Shown piece after piece: positions 59,173-64,000 of a stretch of DNA of 64,000 bases. Numbering within the stretch: the stretch's first letter is position 1; every line of letters starts with the position of its first letter. The notes under the pieces were generated by a model. It was not told the origin of the DNA and made no database searches. It worked only from the letters and a program-made list of their open reading frames with translations. The stretch is from Streptomyces viridochromogenes DSM 40736. Lineage in GTDB: Bacteria; Actinomycetota; Actinomycetes; Streptomycetales; Streptomycetaceae. The translations under genes and the position numbers were made by a program. Location of the stretch: NCBI RefSeq assembly GCF_000158955.1, contig NZ_GG657757.1:5005555-5069554 (forward strand), in the 5' to 3' direction.

Positions 59173-60432
59173 TCATGCGGCGACCGGGTCCGCGACCGTC
59201 ACGGGCTCCGCCGCCACACGGAACGCGGTGGCCGTGGCCGCCAGCGCGGTTTCGACCTCCCCGCTGCCGCGGCCGCGGAACCGGAACCGGCCGCCGACGT
59301 GCTCGTAGTAGGCGTCCGCGAGCGGCAGCACCTCGCCCACGTCGAGCAGTGCCTCGGCGTACGGGCCGGGGGTGCGGCCGGACATCGGCGTGACCTCCGT
59401 GATGCGGCAGGGGCGTGCGGCCGGGGCCGGGATCAGCAGGTAGCCGCCGAACTCGCGGTCCTGCTTGGGCGCGCCGGCCGGCAGGGGCCGGTCCAGCTGG
59501 AGCCGGAAGGCCGTGTGCATCAGGTCGTAGTCGTGCACCTCCCGCCAGACGAAGGCGATCTCGGCGCCGCCGACCCGGGCGCCCACTTCCAGGAAGCTGA
59601 CGTGCGGCCGGCCGGCGACCGTGTCGACGAACACCTCCAGGTGGAAGACGGTGGCCTGCCCGGCGAGCGCCCGCAGGCAGCGCACCGCGTAGGCGCCGAT
59701 GGCCGCGAGGACGGTCGGGTCGTCCTCCTCCACCGAGCCGAGGAAGCTGCCGGTGCGAAAGCCCAGGCAGGTGTTGACGTACCGGGACGCGGTCCAGTGC
59801 AGCAGGTCCGTGCCGGTGAAGACGCCGTCGACGTGGTAGATCCGGCCCGCCTGGAAGCGCTGGACGAGCAACGGCTCGCCGGTGAACTCCAGGCGGGGTA
59901 CGTCCTCGGGGCCGTCGAGCCGTACGACGCCCTCGCTGCAGCTGCCCCGGGTCGGTTTGACCACGAGCGGCCAGCCGTGCTCCCGGCCGAACTCCACGAT
60001 GGTCCGCCGGTCCGGCGCGAGCGCGAAGTCGGGCACGTCGAGGCCGGCTTCGGCGACCGCCGTGGCCATCAGGTACTTGTCGCGGAACGGCTCCAGGAAG
60101 GCCGTGCGCGGGCCCGGGCAGTCCCACTCCTCGCGCAGGGCCGCCGCGACCAGCAGGTCGTCCTCCTTGAGCGCCACGATGCCCCGCGGCGGCCCGAACC
60201 GCGCGGCCAGCAGCCGGGCCGCGGCGCGGACGGAGTCCAGGTCGTCGGTGCGGTCGACCAGGACGACGTCGGCGGCGGTCTCCGGGACGGAGGGCAGTCC
60301 GACCTCGGTGCTGACGTAGGTGACGTGGTGGGTCGCGTGGTCCACGTACTCGGCGTAGCGCGCGTAACTCTCGCGCCAGCGGTTGACGACGACGATGTGC
60401 GGCTTCGTGGAGCCGTCACCCTGGTCCGTCAT
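59173..60432 (-). CDS. ATP-grasp ligase
   Basis: 419 residues. An N-terminal Rossmann-like part (IVVVNRWRESYARYAEYVDH) and ATP-grasp: DKYLMATAVAEAGL, LVVKPTRGSCSEGVVRLD (ATP-binding Lys and Gly-rich loop), VSFLEVGARVGGAEI (Mg-binding Glu and neighbouring Arg). Similar to L-amino-acid ligases. Upstream gene ends 3 bases before its ATG; GGAGGAG is its ribosome site. It is the last ATP-grasp of the right cluster; substrates unknown. Confidence 0.88.
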   Translation of the reverse strand: MTDQGDGSTKPHIVVVNRWRESYARYAEYVDHATHHVTYVSTEVGLPSVPETAADVVLVDRTDDLDSVRAAARLLAARFGPPRGIVALKEDDLLVAAALREEWDCPGPRTAFLEPFRDKYLMATAVAEAGLDVPDFALAPDRRTIVEFGREHGWPLVVKPTRGSCSEGVVRLDGPEDVPRLEFTGEPLLVQRFQAGRIYHVDGVFTGTDLLHWTASRYVNTCLGFRTGSFLGSVEEDDPTVLAAIGAYAVRCLRALAGQATVFHLEVFVDTVAGRPHVSFLEVGARVGGAEIAFVWREVHDYDLMHTAFRLQLDRPLPAGAPKQDREFGGYLLIPAPAARPCRITEVTPMSGRTPGPYAEALLDVGEVLPLADAYYEHVGGRFRFRGRGSGEVETALAATATAFRVAAEPVTVADPVAA

Positions 60433-60435
60433 GGC

Positions 60436-61692
60436 TCACTCCTCCCCGGCGAGCTCGTACATGCCCTCGCCGTCGAGGTAGTGGATGGTGCCGATGTCGC
60501 GCATCACGACCTCCTGCATCTCGTGGAAGAGCCGCACGAAGCCGACGTAGGTCAGGTCGTCGGTGGTGGGGACGAGCCGGCCGCCGGCGGGGACGAACTG
60601 GGAGAAGTCGTAGAAGCTCTCGAGCTTCTTGATCTCCTCGATGTGGCGGAGTCCGGCGAGCTGCCCGGTCGTCGGCGAGACCAGGCCGACGGAGGCGAAG
60701 TGCTGCTTGATCGTGTAGTCCTGCTCGTAGCGCTCGTGGAAGCGCTCGGGGCGGACGTAGGCGTCGACGGCCCAGTCGAAGGGGGACTCGCCGGTGGCGA
60801 GGCGGACGTAGTACGGCAGGTCGCCGCCGCAGATGCGGGCGCCCATCTCGATCAGCACCGGCCCCTCGGGGGTGAGCTTCAGCTCGATGTGGGCGGGGCC
60901 GTGCCGCACGCCGAGGGCGTCCAGCACGCTGAGCGCGTAGGGGACGAGCTGGTCCTGGGCGTCGCCGCGCCGGGGCAGCAGGTGCACGGAGTTGCTGATG
61001 TCGTGCACGCCGTTCACGGAGAGGCGGGACGTGGCGATGATGTCCGTGACGTGGTGGCGGCCGTCCCGGCTGACGGTGTTGACCATGTACTCGCCGCCGA
61101 AGAGGTACTCCTGGGCGACGACGCCCTCGTTGATCCGGGAGAACAGGTTGTCGGCGCCGGTGAGTTCGCGGAACGCGGCGGCGCTGTCCTCGGGGGTGTC
61201 GCAGAACCGGATGCCGTCGTTGCCGGCGCTGGAGAGGGGCTTGACGACGACCCGGCCGCCGTGTTCGCGGTGCCAGGCCTCCAGTTCGTCGGCGCTGGTG
61301 GCGCGCAGCTGACGGGCGCCGCGCAGACCCGCCGCCTTGATCGTCTCGATCATCGTGAACTTGTCGCGGCGTGCCGCGCTGAGGGCGGTGCCGTTGGTGG
61401 GCAGGCCCAGCGCCTCGCTGAGCCGGTCGGCGAACGGGACGCCGAACTCGTGGCCGGCCATGACGGCGACCGGCTCGTAGGCGCTCACCGCGCGCAGCGT
61501 CTCCTCGAAGTCCCCGGTGTGGAGGATGTTGTCCTCGTAGAGGGACAGGTCGAGCCCGGAGGCGAGGATCTCCGGCTGGTCGGGTGAGCTCTGCACACGC
61601 ACGCACGCGTAACCGGCCTTGCGGAACTCCGGCGGGTAGAACCGTGCCGTGCCGAACGCGTCGACGAGGACGACGTGACCCTTGGTGCTCAT
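60436..61692 (-). CDS. ATP-grasp ligase
   Basis: 418 residues. N-terminal domain VVLVDAFGTARFYPPEFRKA, then ATP-grasp: DKFTMIETIKAAGLRGARQ, VVVKPLSSAGNDGIRFCD (ATP loop), VAQEYLFGGEYMVNTVS and LIEMGARICGGDLPYYV (metal residues). It resembles dipeptide ligases such as BacD-type enzymes by this block order. AGGAG lies six bases before ATG 61692. Next to another ATP-grasp gene with 3 bases between them, so consecutive amide bonds are conceivable. Confidence 0.88.
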   Translation of the reverse strand: MSTKGHVVLVDAFGTARFYPPEFRKAGYACVRVQSSPDQPEILASGLDLSLYEDNILHTGDFEETLRAVSAYEPVAVMAGHEFGVPFADRLSEALGLPTNGTALSAARRDKFTMIETIKAAGLRGARQLRATSADELEAWHREHGGRVVVKPLSSAGNDGIRFCDTPEDSAAAFRELTGADNLFSRINEGVVAQEYLFGGEYMVNTVSRDGRHHVTDIIATSRLSVNGVHDISNSVHLLPRRGDAQDQLVPYALSVLDALGVRHGPAHIELKLTPEGPVLIEMGARICGGDLPYYVRLATGESPFDWAVDAYVRPERFHERYEQDYTIKQHFASVGLVSPTTGQLAGLRHIEEIKKLESFYDFSQFVPAGGRLVPTTDDLTYVGFVRLFHEMQEVVMRDIGTIHYLDGEGMYELAGEE

Positions 61693-61767
61693 CCACTGCT
61701 CCTTGTTGCGTCAGGGGGTTGTGAAGTCGGGGCGGGGTGGCCGGGGCGGCGCGGTGGCCGCCCCGGG

Positions 61768-63000
61768 TCACGCCTTCGCGTCGGCCAGGGCCCGGTCCGG
61801 CTCCGGCGGCGCGGCGGTCTCGGCCCGGCGGCCCAGCCAGGTCGTGCCGAGGAGGGCGAGCGTGGACAGGGCGGCACCGGCCAGGCCGATCACCACGAAG
61901 GCCCAGCGCGGGCCCGCCGAGTCCTGGACCGCGCCGGACACCGCGGGCCCGACGCTGTTGCCGACGGTGAGGGCGGCGCTGTAGCAGCCCATGACCACTC
62001 CGCGCGCCCCCTCCGGGGCGAGGGCGCTGGCCGCGCTGCCGGTGGAGGCGAACGCGGGTGAGCACAGGGCCGCCGGCAGCGCCATGGCCAGGCAGAGCAG
62101 CCACCACTGGCCCGTCGCGAAGCCGCCGACGACGGTGGTGAGACCCACCAGACCGGCGATGACGGCGAAGCCGGGCGGCCGTTTGACGGTGCCGTAGACG
62201 AGGGCGCCGATCAGCGAGCAGAACCCGCAGACGGTCAGCACCACGCCGGAGAACCCGAGTTGGCCGGACTCGCGCAGACCGCCGACGATGGCCGTCTCGT
62301 AACCGGCGGTGGCCAGGGTGGTGGCCGTGGTCGCCATGAGTACGGGCACCAGGGCCGGTGTGAACCAGTCCCGGAACGTCGGCTTCGGCGCCGGGGTGTC
62401 GGTGCCGGAGTCCGGGGTGGTCGCCCGGACCGCGGGGTCGAGCAGGGCGAGCCCGAGCCCGGCGAGGCTGACGATGACGCCGAGTCCGCGCATGGAGGCG
62501 GTGCTGGAGACGGCGGTGGCGACGGTGACACCGAGGGCGGGGCCCACCATGTACGAGATGTTCGACGTCATGGCGTCCAGGGCGAAGGCCGCGTTGCGGT
62601 CCTCGGCCGGGACCGCGACGGCCAGCCGCAGCCGCACCAGGGCGAAGCCGGGCAGGTTGAGCAGGCCGACCGCGACCGCGCCGGCCACCAGCCCCTCGTA
62701 GGGCAGCAGCGGTCCGAAGCCCCAGAACAGCAGTTGCGCGGCGACCGAGGCGAGCAGGACCGGGCGGGCTCCGTAGCGGTCCATCATGCGGCCCTGGAGG
62801 GGGCCGCCGATGCCGACGCCGACCGTCCAGGCCGTGATGACCAGGCCGGCGGCGCCGAACCCGCGGTCCAGACCGAGGACGACCGCGAGGTTGAGGACCA
62901 CGGGGATCGCCACCACGGCGATCTTGGAGAACAGGCCCAGGAGCATCAGCGGACCGATGCCCGGCAGAGCCAGCACCTTTCGATACATTTTCATGTTCAT
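61768..63000 (-). CDS. MFS transporter
   Basis: 410 residues with twelve helices and the motif GGPLQGRMMDRYGARPVLL between helices 2 and 3, typical of drug/H+ antiporters. It starts with ATG 63000, one base after the upstream ATP-grasp stop, and precedes two more ATP-grasp genes. Probably exports the cluster's product or confers self-resistance. Confidence 0.88.
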   Translation of the reverse strand: MNMKMYRKVLALPGIGPLMLLGLFSKIAVVAIPVVLNLAVVLGLDRGFGAAGLVITAWTVGVGIGGPLQGRMMDRYGARPVLLASVAAQLLFWGFGPLLPYEGLVAGAVAVGLLNLPGFALVRLRLAVAVPAEDRNAAFALDAMTSNISYMVGPALGVTVATAVSSTASMRGLGVIVSLAGLGLALLDPAVRATTPDSGTDTPAPKPTFRDWFTPALVPVLMATTATTLATAGYETAIVGGLRESGQLGFSGVVLTVCGFCSLIGALVYGTVKRPPGFAVIAGLVGLTTVVGGFATGQWWLLCLAMALPAALCSPAFASTGSAASALAPEGARGVVMGCYSAALTVGNSVGPAVSGAVQDSAGPRWAFVVIGLAGAALSTLALLGTTWLGRRAETAAPPEPDRALADAKA

Positions 63001-63001
63001 G

Positions 63002-64000
63002 TCACTGAACCGGTTCCCTCAGGTCGGGTACGTCGGCTCCGACGGCCCGCGCGATCTGCGGCAGGAACGCCTCGTCGGTGAACCGGTGCCGCTCCCACAA
63101 CGAGGCCAGCTTCGCGGGAAGTCCGGGCCGGTCGTCCAGCGCGCAGGTGATGATGATGTTGGGATGCCGCGCGCCGTCGATGGTGAGCGTCTGGGTGCGC
63201 ACGACGTCCAGTTCTCGCGTGGCGTCCCGGACGAACTCCGGTGTCGGGTCGTGGATCGGGAACTGCAGGCACACCTGGCGCACCGGAGCCACCGCCGGCA
63301 CCTCGGGCGCGGGCCAGCTGCCGTCCAGGATCGACAGCAGACAGTCGTAGGTGTTGAAACCCGAGGCGGCGATGCACGGCGTGGTCGTGCCGGTGACCCG
63401 CGGGTTGATCTCCAGGATCTGGTAGCGCCCGTCCTCGTAGATCATGTCGATCCCGATGGCGCCCTCCAACTCCAGCCCGCGGCACAGCGCCTGGAGTTTC
63501 TCGGCCACCGGTGCGAACGCCGCGTCGTGCTCGGGGCGCGGGGCCGCGTAGCGCAGCCGGCCGAAGTTGAACACCGGTCCCGCCTCGGCGGGGCCCTGCC
63601 ACACCTTGGGCTGCACCACGTAGGTGCCGCGGGCGCCCACGACTTCCACGGAGCAGATCTCACCGGAGACGCACTGTTCAAGAATGAAATTGCCGTCGTG
63701 CGGCCGGGACAGATGCTCGTGGAGTTCACTCTCGCCCGATATCGCCACCATGCCGGCGCCCATGCAGTCCCACAGCGGCTTGCTGATCAACGGATAACCG
63801 AGATCTGACGCCTGCATCAGAATGGATTCGACATAGGCGGGGATAAGCAGTCCACGGCCGGCCAGCACATCGCTGTCGACGAGGACGCCGCCGGGTATGT
63901 CGAACCGGTACTCCTTCAACAGGCCCTTCGACTCCCACTTGTTGGAGCCGACGTGCACGGCCGCCAGACTGTGGCCGACCATGGGAATGCCGACGGGTTC
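63002..64000 (-). CDS. ATP-grasp enzyme (5' part outside the window)
   Basis: At least 332 residues; the reading frame is open through the window end, so the N-terminus is missing. ATP-grasp blocks: ISKPLWDCMGAGMV (ATP loop), ILEQCVSGEICSVEVV and IGIDMIYEDGRYQILEINPRVTGTT (Mg-binding Glu-Asn-Arg). It is closer to carbamoyl-phosphate synthetase or CarB-like ligases than the two downstream ATP-grasps. Overlaps or abuts the MFS gene. Third ATP-grasp of the right cluster. Confidence 0.86.
   Translation of the reverse strand, partial: EPVGIPMVGHSLAAVHVGSNKWESKGLLKEYRFDIPGGVLVDSDVLAGRGLLIPAYVESILMQASDLGYPLISKPLWDCMGAGMVAISGESELHEHLSRPHDGNFILEQCVSGEICSVEVVGARGTYVVQPKVWQGPAEAGPVFNFGRLRYAAPRPEHDAAFAPVAEKLQALCRGLELEGAIGIDMIYEDGRYQILEINPRVTGTTTPCIAASGFNTYDCLLSILDGSWPAPEVPAVAPVRQVCLQFPIHDPTPEFVRDATRELDVVRTQTLTIDGARHPNIIITCALDDRPGLPAKLASLWERHRFTDEAFLPQIARAVGADVPDLREPVQ

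Noticed and set aside
58921..61587. 888-codon plus-strand frame opposite the ATP-grasp genes
   Set aside because: Shadow of two ATP-grasp genes; Val/Gly/Asp-rich with no domain.

Overview
The window is Streptomyces chromosome. It is very GC-rich, codon third positions are nearly all G or C, many genes start with GTG, and the gene neighbourhoods are streptomycete: bldN-rsbN, the BldC-like gene bdtA, rex-hemA-hemC-hemD, lysS/argS, DUF397/DUF5753 regulators and twin DUF3558 lipoproteins. It opens inside a ribosomal RNA operon (3' end of 23S, then 5S and a terminator) and ends inside an ATP-grasp gene.

Left arm (0.5-17.7 kb), conserved. A HAD phosphatase, two membrane proteins, AcuC-like deacetylase, a phosphatase-like protein, bdtA, the 32-residue ribosomal protein bS22, an epimerase and an acyltransferase read rightward to a perfect 20-bp hairpin. 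Facing them is the developmental pair rsbN (anti-sigma) and bldN (sigma factor). A candidate sigma-BldN promoter lies in front of rsbN. Beyond lie a HAD-IB phosphatase, a glutaredoxin-like protein and the redox-controlled operon rex-hemA-hemC-hemD, with a textbook Rex operator and a strong terminator.

Accessory region (17.8-31.5 kb). hemB, the missing step of the tetrapyrrole pathway, lies 14 kb from hemD. The DNA between holds a leftward three-gene module (ParB-like DUF6551 protein, a small frame-broken gene, and a conserved protein of unknown function), a type I restriction-modification set in the order R-S-M whose methylase is split by a one-base +1 frame change at a TTTC site, a DUF397/XRE pair opposite an RsbW-like kinase, an HTH protein and an FAD oxidoreductase. 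Base composition falls visibly in hsdS.

Middle (31.7-43.8 kb). hemB, a DUF4232 lipoprotein, three membrane-anchored XRE proteins with exported C-terminal domains, a SAM methyltransferase, an aminotransferase, a secreted I36-type inhibitor, and the divergent argS and class I lysS.

Right arm (43.9-64 kb). A tightly overlapping four-gene operon (ATP-grasp ligase, MFS exporter, TTC38-like TPR protein, methyltransferase) is followed by conserved genes (DUF2637, two DUF3558 lipoproteins, rtcB, an SDR, an NTF2-like protein, an LLM oxidoreductase, a two-component system, a PPOX protein). The window ends in a second cluster of three ATP-grasp genes and an MFS exporter. These two ATP-grasp loci look like small, possibly undescribed amide- or peptide-forming pathways and are the most interesting part of the window, with the frame-split hsdM.
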